64,000 nt of DNA, from NCBI RefSeq assembly GCF_031877795.1, contig NC_133971.1, positions 90,598,704 through 90,662,703 of the forward strand. Direction: 5' to 3'. Source of the DNA: Strix aluco. Its lineage: Eukaryota > Chordata > Aves > Strigiformes > Strigidae. Positions 13,618 to 23,041 of this stretch are shown one piece after another. Made by a program: the position numbers and the translations under genes. The notes below the pieces were generated by a model that was not told the DNA's origin, searched no databases, and saw only the letters and a program-made list of their open reading frames with translations. Numbering within the stretch: position 1 is the stretch's first letter; every line of letters starts with the position of its first letter.

Positions 13618-13863
13618 GCTTTGAATATCCAGGTTTTGGATGTCTAACTTGAAATGTCATTACCATGTATAATATTTTAACATTGCATGTCCCTGCCTGC
13701 ATTCTGATACAGATGAAAACTTAATAGCTATAGGAATAACTAAAATGCCAGGTTTATAAGATATAGGTACAGAAAATTATAACCACCTGGTTTAATCCCC
13801 CTGTATTAACAAAGACTTTAGACTTTTCCTATGTGAATTGGAATTTAATTTTTAGGGAGAAAA

Positions 13864-15850
13864 ATCACAGAATCACAGAATCATTCAGGTTGGAAAAGAC
13901 CTTTGGGATTATTGAGTCCAACCATCAGCCCTACTCTACAAAGTTCTCCCCTACACCACATCCCCCAGCATCTCATCTAAATGACCCTTAAACACATCCA
14001 GGGATGGGGACTCCACCCCCTCCCTGGGCAGCCTATCCCACTGTCTAACCACTCTTTCTGGGAAATATTTTTTCCTCATGTCCAGTCTGAACCTCACCTG
14101 TTGCAGTTTAAAGCCGTTCCCTCTTGTTCAGTCACTAATCACCTGTGAGAAGAGACCAGCACCAACCTCTCTACAATGTCCTTTCAGGGAGCTGTAGAGA
14201 GTGATGAGGTCTCCCCTCAGCCTTCTCCTCCTCACACTAAACAGTCCCATCTCCTTCAATCTCTCCTCACAGGATTTATTCTCCAGACCCTTCAGCAGCT
14301 TTGTTGCCCTCCTCTGCACTCGCTCCAGCACCTCAATATCTCTCTCATATTGAGATGTCCAAATCTGGACACAATACTCCAGGTGTGGCCTCACCAGTGC
14401 AGAGTACAGAGGGACTATCACCTCCCTGCTTCTGCTGGTCACACTATTTCTAATACAAGCCAGGATGCTGTTGGCTTTCTTGGAACGGGGGCACACTGCT
14501 GGCTCGTGTTCAGCTGCTTGTCAGTTAGAACCCCCAGATCCTTCTCTTCCACACAGCTCTCCAGCCACACCTCCCCAAGCCTGTAGCAATGCAGGGGGTT
14601 GTTGTGGCCCAAGTGCAGGACCTGGCACTTGGCCTTGCTGAAGCTCATCCCGTTTAAGTTGGCCCATCAATCCAATCTATCCAAGTCCCTCTGTAGTACC
14701 TCCCTATCCGCATGCAGATCAACACTCCCGCTTAACTTGTTGCCGTCTGTGAACTTACTGATGATACACTCCATGTCCTTATCAAGATCATCAATAAAGA
14801 TGTTGAACAGAAATGGTCCCAACACTGAGCCCTGAGGAACACCACTTGTGACCGGCCGCCAGCTGGATTTAGCTCCATTGACCACCACTCTCTGGGACCG
14901 TCCATCCAGCCAGTGCTTGACCCAGCAGACCGTTTGCTCATCCAGGCCATGGGCAGCCAGTTTTTCTATCAGAATTCTATGGGGAACGGTGTCAAATGCT
15001 TTTCAAAAATCCAGGTAGACAATATCCACAGCTTTTCCCTCGTCCAATAGTCGGGTCAATTTGTCATAGAAGGAGATCAGGTTGGTCAGGCAGGACCTAC
15101 CTTTCATAAACCCATGCTGACTAGGCCTGATCCCCTGGTTGTCCATTATATGACTTTTAATGGCACCCAAGATGACCCGCTCCATGACCTTCCCTGGCAC
15201 TGAGGTCAGACTGACAGGTCTATAGTTTCCTGGATCCTCATTTCTGCCTCTCTTGTAGATGGGTGTCACATTTGTCACCCTCCAGTCCAATGGGACCTCC
15301 CCAGTTAGCCATGATTTCAGGTAAATCGTGGAAAGTGGCTTGGTGAGCACATCTGCCAACTCTTTCAGCACCCCTGGGTGTAACCCATCTGGTCCCACAG
15401 ACTTGTGTGCATCCAAGTGGTGTAGCAGGTCTCTGACCACCTCCTCTTCAACTGTGCTGACCTCATTCTGCTTCCCCTCCCCATCTCCCAGCTCATGAGG
15501 CTGGGTGTCCAGGGAACAGACAGTTCCACTGCTAAAGACTGAGGCAAAGTAGGCGTTGAGCACCTCAGCCTTTTCCTCATCCTTTGTCACTATGTTTCCA
15601 TCTGCATCCAGTAAAGGAGGGAGATTTTCCCTAATCCTCCTTTTGCTGTTAACGAATTTATAGAAACATTTTTTGTTATCCTTAGCAGCTGTAGCCAAGT
15701 TGAGCTCTAGCTGTGCTTTGGCTCTCCTAATGCTCTCCCTGCATAACTTCACTACATCTTTATAGTCTTCATGAGAGACCTGGCCCCTCTTCCAAAGGCA
15801 GTAGATTCTCCTTTTGTTCTTGAGATCCAGCCAAAGGTCCCTGTTTAGCC
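13864..15850 (-). mobile_element. CR1 LINE copy A, 5'-truncated
   Basis: A minus-strand CR1 retrotransposon of about 2.0 kb. Its 3' terminus is at 13864, where the plus strand reads as the reverse complement of the CR1 tail (repeated ATTCTGTG units), followed by the conserved 3' UTR with 'CCAACCTGAATGATTCTGTG'-type sequence on the minus strand. Moving up the element come the ORF2 C-terminal domain, the reverse transcriptase fingers and palm, and the linker between endonuclease and RT. CR1 similarity ends near 15850, so the endonuclease and ORF1 are missing. 5' truncation is the usual outcome of incomplete target-primed reverse transcription, and CR1 normally leaves no clear target duplication; none is visible. 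Confidence 0.95.
14128..15848 (-). pseudogene. CR1 ORF2 reverse transcriptase remnant (copy A)
   Basis: The decayed ORF2 is spread over several frames. The longest segment, 15003-15848, holds the pre-RT linker and RT motifs including '[17 protein letters not shown]', '[14 protein letters not shown]' and 'DIVYLDF', which carries the motif A aspartate. A frame change follows. The segment 14667-14888 has '[11 protein letters not shown]' and 'FIDDLD', then the catalytic motif reads F-T-D-G-N-K where CR1 normally has F-A-D-D-T-K. The second aspartate is therefore glycine (codon 14742-14744). The C-terminal part continues in other frames at 14439-14648 and 14128-14496 ('[13 protein letters not shown]', '[15 protein letters not shown]'). 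The element cannot encode an active enzyme. Confidence 0.93.
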
Positions 15851-16099
15851 AAAAATGAAACAATGCAAAACAAAACCACATCCAATCTCCATTAAAATTG
15901 TTGGTGATGGGCTCTGAGGAACTAAATCTGTGTGCAAGTGAAGCTAACAGTAGAAGAGGACAATCTTTTGCATATATTCCTTAGGATAAATAAGAAAAAT
16001 AATTCAATGCCTTATTAATATAGAGATGGTATAGTATACCTTGCATAGAATACACAGTAACATATCTGAGAAAAGGGAAAAAGTTCCATTTTTTACAAC
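15851..16099. other. spacer between CR1 copy A and the ERVL-like LTR
   Basis: About 250 bp of AT-rich sequence with no recognisable feature, bounded on the left by the truncated 5' end of CR1 copy A and on the right by the target duplication of the LTR. Confidence 0.6.
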
Positions 16100-16380
16100 A
16101 GGCCTGCACTGGTTTTGGCTGGGATAGCGTTAATTTTCTTCATAGTAGCTAGTATGGGGTTATGTTTTGGATTTGTGCTGAAAGTAATGTTGATAACACA
16201 GGGATGTTTTAGTTACTGCTGAGCAGCTCTTACACAGAGCCAAGGCTTTTTACGCCTCTCACCCCACCCCACCAGCAAGTGGGCTGGGGGTGCACAAGAA
16301 TTTGGGAGGGGACACAGCCGGGACTGCTGACCCCAACTGACCAAAGGGATATTCCATGCCATATGGCGTCGTGCTCAGCA

Positions 16381-16387
16381 TATAAAG
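16381..16387 (+). promoter_or_regulatory. LTR TATA box
   Basis: TATAAAG within the solo LTR, about 190 bp upstream of the LTR's ATTAAA. The spacing suits a retroviral U3 promoter with transcription starting about 25-30 bp downstream. Activity today is unknown. Confidence 0.7.
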
Positions 16388-16569
16388 CTGAGGGGGATGA
16401 AGGAGGAAGGGGGCAATGTTCAGCGTTACCACATTTGTCTTCCCCAATAACCGTTACGCATGATGGAGCCCTGCTTTCCTGGCAATGGCTGAACCCCTGC
16501 CTGCAAATGGGAAGTGGTGAATGAATTCCCTGTTTTGCTTTGCTTGTGAACACGGCTTTTGCTTTACCT

Positions 16570-16575
16570 ATTAAA
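16570..16575 (+). terminator. LTR polyadenylation signal
   Basis: ATTAAA, the commonest variant of AATAAA, lies in the R region of the solo LTR. It is followed by a T-rich stretch (16580-16625) that could serve as the downstream element. Confidence 0.65.
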
Positions 16576-16814
16576 CCGTCTTTATCTCAAGTCATGAGCT
16601 TTCTCACTTTTATTTTTCCAATTCTCTCCCCCATCCCATTAAGGAGGGGAGGGAATGAGTGGCTTTGTAGGGCTTAGTTGCTGCCTAGGATTAAACCACG
16701 GCAAGGCCATAGGCCTGGTATCTTATCCTCAGAGATTTAACAAATAAGGACATAGAAAGAAACCTTGTTATAATAGATAACAACAGATTCGAACCAAGTT
16801 GAACTAGCTGGGTA

Positions 16815-17160
16815 TCTTTTACTAGGAAGATAATTGATTTCCTCTGGAAAATATGTTAGATCTCATTTGTTTGGACTTCAGTAAAACATTTGATATGGTG
16901 CACATAGGAAATGCCAGTGATATTTGAGAAGAAAGGGATGAGTATTATAATTGTGCAATGGATAAGGAGATGGCTACCTAGGCACCCATTAGCTGTTAGA
17001 AAGCTGGATGGTATTACTGGAGAAGAGTTACTAATGGCGTTTCTCCAAGACTTGTCAGGACAGGGATTGCTGTTATTTTTTTTTATTTTTATGAATGATT
17101 TTGGTCATTGAATCAATCATATTAACAATGTATGACTAAGTTTAGTAAAACAGAGGTAAA
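16815..17160 (+). mobile_element. ancient CR1/L3-type RT fragment
   Basis: Positions 16854-16901 translate as LDLICLDFSKTFDMVH, the RT motif A region of CR1/L3-type LINEs (usual form [11 protein letters not shown]). Downstream, after frame breaks, come 'GITGEE', a degraded GVPQGSVL region near 17043-17075 and 'FIFMNDFGH', matching the 'FINDL' segment before the catalytic DD motif. Similarity fades by about 17160. This is much more diverged than the other CR1 copies and may belong to an older amniote CR1 or L3 lineage. It lies only about 110 bp from the LTR insertion, which is younger. Edges are approximate. Confidence 0.75.
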
Positions 17161-18039
17161 TACAATGTACATTTATTTTCTAGTAACACGTAAGTGTAAC
17201 CTCTGGATGTCATATCTTTTTTAAGACTAAAACTAGTTTTTCAATGAGCACTAATTAATTCAATAATAATCAATTCAATAAGGAAATAATTTAATAAAAT
17301 TCCTACTGATCTTAAATATAGCCTTACCACCTGAAGGTCCTGGGTCATAAAAAATGCACCCTACAGCATATCAAGAAGGGAGAAGAAAGGTTTATGCAAA
17401 AGGATAATAATAAACTGAAAATAAATAATAATGAATGAATAAGTTTACCCTGAAAATTAGAGTGCTTCTAGCAATAAAACCAGTGAGATTCAGGAAGCAG
17501 TTGTCCATTTAGGATAACAAGAACAGAAATATATCCCGTTTAAGAGGGGGTTGGATTAGGAAAGGGATTATATGAAATGGCTGCTGGAAAAATGGGTTTG
17601 TGGCAATCCTTGTTTCTCTCTCATTATTTTTAATGCCTCTCTGTCTTCAATTACTAAATTCTAAAATGTGTCTAAAGAGGCTTATTTCCAGAGGACTTTT
17701 ACTCGCTGATTTACACCATGAGAGGTTCCCCATAGTAATTAACCTGTCCTAGCAACTGTTGGAAATTAATTTCCACAGAGCCATCTTAAGGCTGATGGGG
17801 TCTCTGCTCTTTTGCTGTGTGCTGGTCAGTCTTTGGTAAGTCATCAGCTTTGGATACTTTCAGCAGAGGGAAGAAAAAGGCACTTTTTTTGTTTTTCTCT
17901 TGAGATTAGGAAGGTTTAAAGATCATAGGTGAATTTCACTCTTAAGTCAAGGTAGCTTTACTGCCTCTGAAACATAGTTTAATTATTCAAATGTTTCGTT
18001 TAAACAAAACCCAACATTAGGCTTGGTGTGAATATATAT

Positions 18040-18560
18040 ACTGGCATAAATTATTACCTGCTTATTTCCTTACTGCTTTTTTTGCAACAGTAATTCAAAT
18101 TACTATAGTCAAAATTATTTCAATAAATGTAACAAATTATGGATGTAATTATTACAGTGTATATTTCAGCACGCAGCTTTATTTACAAAGGACACAGCAT
18201 TGATTAAAACAGCTTGAATTATGCTAACTACAACACTGAACTCTCTTTACAACACCATCTGAGAAGCACAGTAATTTGAGTTCAAGGGAGAGGCGGTATT
18301 ACAAGAAGGCTAATGATAATCGTGTTTAAGGTCACTGGCAACTAAAGTAGTTACTGTACAGGAGCCTTCTGTCAGAGACAGTTATAGTGAAGGGCCTTTG
18401 ATTGGGGTCGAAACACTCGGAGTGTGTTTCTGTGACAGCTTTGTTCCTACAATATTTAGTCTGTTTCTAGTTTATCTGTAGCACAGTATTAAATTTAGAG
18501 TGTCATGAGCAAGTGGTTCATGCAAAACTAAATCGACAGAATGCAATGATGTTGTACTTA
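18040..18560. other. candidate conserved noncoding element
   Basis: About 500 bp of non-repetitive sequence with many ATTA/TAAT cores, a TCF/LEF-like CCTTTGATT near 18395 and a short inverted repeat, GAAACAC at 18410-18416 against GTGTTTC at 18424-18430. Two CpGs inside the inverted repeat survive in an otherwise CpG-poor, AT-rich desert, which suggests constraint. No long open frame covers it. Calling it an enhancer is an inference; only cross-species alignment could establish it. Confidence 0.3.
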
Positions 18561-19279
18561 TGCCGCAGCCTTTCTAATAATGGCAATGCCTTGTTAAATC
18601 AAAAGCGTCCCCCAGGACCTAGGACGCAGCACCAGTAGCTCTGTTCGTGTGGATTACAAAAGCACTGTTGGCTGCACAAAACTGATGGAAATAAAGAAAA
18701 ATCTAGGATCACATTATTTTGTATCTGGTCTTCAGTCCACAATAGACATTTTTGAGTGTGTCCTGTTTTTATGTGTTGCACATCTATTTTATTTCATTTT
18801 ACTTTTGTTTGTTGAAAAGAAGGAAGTAGATGAGCCATTTTAACTGCTGTATCTAAACTTCTCAGAGTCTTCAATTTGTTTAATCCCACCACAAAACTTG
18901 ATGGTACCGTGAATATTACAGATAGAAAACTGAGTCATGCAACACATCAGGTAACTTGAGATTAGGAAGGTTTCCTAAATGGTGGCAGCGTCCATTCTCC
19001 AGCTTTATGGTTTGGAGACCTCACCATGCTGCCTTTCCATCCCAAATTATACTGGTCTCCACTGGGGTGGCCTCAGCACCCTGAAGTGGCAGAGGAATTG
19101 AATAACTCTAGTGTGTATGGCAAAAACTTGTTTTACACAAACAGGATATTTAACCAGTCACGTGAGTCAGGAGTAACACACCGTCAGATTTTGAGTGGCA
19201 CACATTACACCTGTGCCTGGCAACAGGGGCAGATCCAGCATTGCCTTCCCTCAGTATCTGTTCCTATGAGTTGAAGATA

Positions 19280-19337
19280 GACAATCAAACTAGATCTTAA
19301 AGCTTATGGACAATCAAACTGTATCTTAAAGCTCATG
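19280..19337. repeat. 29-bp tandem duplication (2 copies)
   Basis: Units 19280-19308 and 19309-19337 share GACAATCAAACT and ATCTTAAAGC and differ at only a few positions. This is a recent local duplication within unique sequence. Confidence 0.93.
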
Positions 19338-20386
19338 GGAAATTTTTCACAAGTACTGAACTTTGGAGATGATTGTTTATAATACTAGTTGTGAATGGAA
19401 TAATATTAGTTGTCTACCAATATATTATTATGCTATTATTTGTCTGTTAAAATCAAAAGCAGAGACAGAAAAATGTTTTCATGGTAACCTCATTAGATGT
19501 CAGCTTGTCTTTTTCCATTTTTACAGCAGCCTTTTTGCAAACTTCAGTCTCTGCTATTTTCCTGAGAAAAATTAACTCACCTGGGTTCTGTCCTCTATGA
19601 GGATTAGTTAGAATTGAAAGGCAAGATTAAAAAAAACAATCTATCATTTTGACAACAGTTTTTTAATTAACATCTGGATTTATGGATTAAAAATGCCTTA
19701 ATATTTTAATGAAAAAATAAGGAAACTCACAATAATGTTGATTCATCTTCAAATAGGCTTAGGATTAACTTTTAAACAAATAATGGAGTTGCTCAGATAT
19801 CTGAATATGCTGCTATCTTAATTTTTTAAAGTGTTCTTTGCTACATAATGTAGTTTGAATTCTTTATGCTTATATCACATTTATGGGCCAGGCTGTCTTA
19901 TCAAATAATAATTTTAATTATTTTACCCTTTTACAGAAGTGAGGAAAGTAGCAGTAGATTAGGCATGGTGTTTCCTTGATCATGCACTTCCCCACAAACT
20001 GTACTCAGAAGACATGGGAAAACAGGAACCAACAAACCCACCATTTCCCGAATGCAATGCAAAATCTTATTAAATTTGCCACCTTCAGTCTTCAGTCAGA
20101 TTATTGGGTGTTTATTCGAAATAAGGTAAGTTAGGTTACCAAAATGATATATTTTCATCACAGATATTTTAAATGGAAAAAACAGCTTTACGAATGTCAT
20201 GGTCTGAACTCAGAGGGAAATTGAACACTACACAGTTGCTCCCTCCCTGCATCCCCTGCAGTGCTGAGAAGGGGAAAATAAAGCAAAAGGCCCAGGAAAT
20301 CAAGATAAGGACAGGGGGGCATGGTCTCATTCATTATGGCACAGACAAAAGACAGGATCATTAGGGGAAGAGAAAAATAATGTAAA

Positions 20387-20392
20387 TTTAAT
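20387..20392 (-). terminator. LTR polyadenylation signal
   Basis: ATTAAA on the minus strand inside the solo LTR, followed by a T-rich stretch. It lies more than 600 bp downstream of the TATA-like box, so R is long in this family. Confidence 0.5.
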
Positions 20393-21002
20393 ATAGACAC
20401 TAACAACAACAACACGTAACAGACAGAGTAGGGTTATAAGAAGCATTACCTCATCTTGGAGACACTTTCCCCCATCCCTCCTTTCTATCCGGGCTCAGCT
20501 TTGCTCCTGATATCTCTACCTCCTTCTCCCCAGCAGTGCAGGGGACAGGGAATGGGGAGTGCAGTCAGTTCACTGCTTCTTCTTCTTTGGTGGGGGGGAA
20601 CTTCTGGCATTCCTCCAGCATGGTCCCCTTCTCACAGGAAGTTTGTCCTCCACAAACCAACTCCAACATGCGTCACTCCCATGGATGTGTGGGCCACCCC
20701 ACGTGTTGCAGTCCTCCCAGTACTGTATTATAACAGTGGGGCCTTCTTCCCATGGGGTCCCAGCCTTCTTCGGGCTCAGTCAGCTGTCCTGGTGTGGAGC
20801 CCCCCACATGCCACAAATTGGTATCTGCTCCTCTGTAGACCCCCACAGGTGTCAAGGGGTGGCCCTGCCATCTCACCATGAGATACAGGGGAGTCTGCTC
20901 CGGCACACCTCCCCCCTTCTTCTCCTTTCTTCCACTGACCTCAGTGTTCGCACAGATGTTCTCCTCTCAACTGCTCCTCACAACTCTTCCCAGGTTCCCC
21001 TT

Positions 21003-21010
21003 CTTAAATA
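21003..21010 (-). promoter_or_regulatory. LTR TATA-like box
   Basis: TATTTAAG on the minus strand, followed downstream by a purine-rich leader. It lies about 165 bp inside the 5' end of the LTR, as expected for a retroviral U3 promoter. Confidence 0.55.
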
Positions 21011-21839
21011 CATTATCCAGAAGCATGGCCACCATCATTAATTGGCCTGACCTTGGCGCAAAGGCAGGTATGACTTGGAGCCAAAGGAGCTTTGAGAAGC
21101 TTCTCACAGGGGACCATTGCTGTAGCCCTCTTCCCTGCTACCAAAAACCCTTCTACTCACTCCAACCAGGACAATGAAGTATATAATTTTCCATTAAAAA
21201 ATCATAAGTTATATGTATTTTGTTACAGAACCTGATGTGTACACTTACTACTTTACAGCAAACTTTGATCCTCTTAAGCATATGGATATGGAGGATTATT
21301 CTGCTTATTTCATTTTAAGTGACAGACAAGAAAAGCAAAATTTAAAGCACATACATTACAGTGTGCATTAACCACAGACATATCAAAAATCATGCACTCT
21401 AGCAAATTCATAGAGTGCCAAGCAAAAAGATGTGGGTTTTTTTTCTAATGTACATAGGAGAAAGAAAATCAGCTAGATTTTCTGTTCCCTGGTGAGTGAA
21501 CATAATTTCCCTGTGTTTAAGTCTGAATACTTTTTATACTTATGCATTAACATAGGCTCATTTACACAGTTTTGAACAGATGTCAGACTTAAAAATAATA
21601 CACACAGCCACGGGTCGATTCTTCTATTGAGTGATCCATTTCCTTCTCTGATGGGGAAAAATGAGGGGGAAAAAGAGGAAAAAAGAAGGCAAGGAAAACC
21701 TGATCCTCTACTGCTTGGTCGTAAAGGTTGGTCTGTGAAGGCAGAGCCATTTGAGGAGGTTTTGTTGCAAGGTTTCGGGTATCTCTGGGATGCACAGAGA
21801 ACTACTGGCATTTGGTTTCGCCCTTAATAGTACCATCTC

Positions 21840-22060
21840 CTCGGCACCTACTGAGGGACATTAAATATTCATGCTCTTCTTAAAGGCTTTTGGAAAGAAA
21901 GTGCTAGAAAGGAGCATTAACATGCTGATCTTTTTATTAGCTGGTGTCAGCAAGGGGATATTAAATAATTAAGTCAATTTAAGCCATTTTTTGCACAGAA
22001 GGAGGTTAAGATTAGCAGCCCCTGCGTGCTGGGAGATGCCACCTTTTCCACTGCTGGTGA
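21840..22060. other. candidate conserved noncoding block
   Basis: Non-repetitive sequence with AAATATTCATG, TTTTTATTAGC and ATTAAATAATTAAGTCAATTTAAG motifs, dense in homeodomain- and MEF2-like cores. No supported coding frame covers it. The call is from texture only. Confidence 0.22.
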
Positions 22061-23013
22061 TTTGAGGCCTAGGAAAACAAAACCAGAATAAAAGGACCAG
22101 GTTGACTCCCAATAAAAAATGCACTAAAGCACCATTTGTTCCATGTTGTAGCCCCTGTGTGAGATTAGAAGCGTCTTTTTACAGCTCCAGATGGAAATGT
22201 GACCTCGTAAAAACCTCTCTGTACACAATATATTCTCTAACCTCTGCCTATGCAAAAATTAAACAATCGCGTAAAAAAGACTCAGTTTGCTTGTGAAAAT
22301 ACAGATCCTCAAAGGGCTGTCCTCCCAGTTCCTGCCTCCTGACAGCTTATGTTTTATTTTCCTTTTTTTTGTTGAATCTCAGAGAGTTGAGGCGGATAGC
22401 GCTGATTGGCTGAATGTCACTGAAGCTGAATCTCCAGGAGGGTACTTTATCTCTGGGCATTTGAATCAACAGACCAAGGGTAATTTTAACCTAGTCAAAA
22501 TGGGCAGAACATGCATATCTAAGTGATGAAAACACATTTGGGGAAGTGTCATGCACACACAGACACTCACGCACAAAAAAGGTCAGAACTACAAGTTGTA
22601 AACAGCTGGGCACCTTTGGACAATGTATTTTCTAGTTTGAAATTTTGGGTGGAGAATGGAATTGAGCTAAAAAATGCCAAAGATTGTCTTGGAATAATTT
22701 TCAAACCTTATCTCACATGGAGATCTGGGTTCAATTTCCATCTCTAATTAGTATTTAACTGTTTGTACAAACTAGGACTGTTTCAGCTGGGAGCATTAGA
22801 AAACTCTTCTGCAGTGCATATTTAGGAGTTGATGCTGTGCATCAAAAGATTCAAGGCATTGATCTGTAAAAGGCAGGAATGAAATGTAAAATAGCTCTCT
22901 GACATGGCAGGTGATGGTTGGGCTATTAGCTGTTATGGGTAGATGCAGGTCTCTCACCCTCATTTTTCATAGTAAATTTGACAGCTCTTGAAACAGTCCT
23001 GAGACAAACTGTA

Positions 23014-23041
23014 GGGGGGCAAGGGGGGGGGGGGGGGGGGG
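23014..23041. repeat. poly(G) tract, G6-CAA-G19
   Basis: Six Gs at 23014-23019, then CAA, then an uninterrupted run of 19 Gs at 23023-23041. Long G-runs are rare compared with A-runs. The tract could fold as a G-quadruplex and is a place where length may be a sequencing or assembly artefact. Confidence 0.9.

Larger units (their letters stand above)
11131..13863. other. intergenic sequence, no gene recognised
   Basis: Unique AT-rich sequence between two CR1 elements. It contains a 24-bp tandem duplication at 13098-13145 and an (ACC)n/poly(A) tract at 13570-13614. Open frames of about 100 codons overlap on opposite strands and show no recognisable domain. Confidence 0.6.
16105..16703 (+). mobile_element. 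solo LTR of an ERVL-like endogenous retrovirus
   Basis: A 599-bp solo long terminal repeat on the plus strand. It begins TGCACTGGTTTTGGCTGGGA and ends TTAAACCACGGCA, so the ends form an imperfect inverted repeat (TGCACTGGTTT against TGCCGTGGTTT). It is flanked by a perfect 5-bp duplication AGGCC at 16100-16104 and 16704-16708. Five bases is typical of ERVL-type integrases, and the opening sequence resembles an LTR family I know from many bird genomes (from memory, no search). It has TATAAAG at 16381-16387 and ATTAAA at 16570-16575, giving U3-R-U5 order. No internal retroviral sequence is present on either side, so the provirus was lost by recombination between its two LTRs. Confidence 0.93.
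17161..20194. other. intergenic sequence with a candidate conserved block
   Basis: No gene recognised. The stretch contains the candidate conserved noncoding block at 18040-18560 and a 29-bp tandem duplication at 19280-19337, listed separately. Open frames are short and overlap on both strands. Confidence 0.6.
20195..21173 (-). mobile_element. solo LTR of an endogenous retrovirus, 979 bp
   Basis: A minus-strand solo LTR. The two ends form an inverted repeat: the plus strand starts TGTCATGGT at 20195 and the minus strand starts TGTCCTGGT at 21173. The flanking 5-mers are ACGAA (20190-20194) and ATGAA (21174-21178), a target duplication differing by one C-to-T change at a CpG, as expected from methylation decay. 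On the minus strand the U3 has a TATTTAAG box at 21003-21010 and ATTAAA at 20387-20392. The U3 opening resembles a long LTR family abundant in bird genomes, in which a GC-rich, internally repetitive R region of several hundred bases separates TATA and poly(A) signals; that layout is seen here. No internal retroviral genes flank it. Five-base duplications point to ERVL; exact family not verified. Confidence 0.88.

Noticed and set aside
14176..14586. 136-codon plus-strand open frame
   Set aside because: It is the antisense of the CR1 ORF2 C-terminal domain on the minus strand.
20456..21177. Several plus-strand open frames of 65-160 codons
   Set aside because: They lie inside the minus-strand 979-bp solo LTR and reflect its GC-rich, stop-poor R region read backwards. 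No protein motif is visible.
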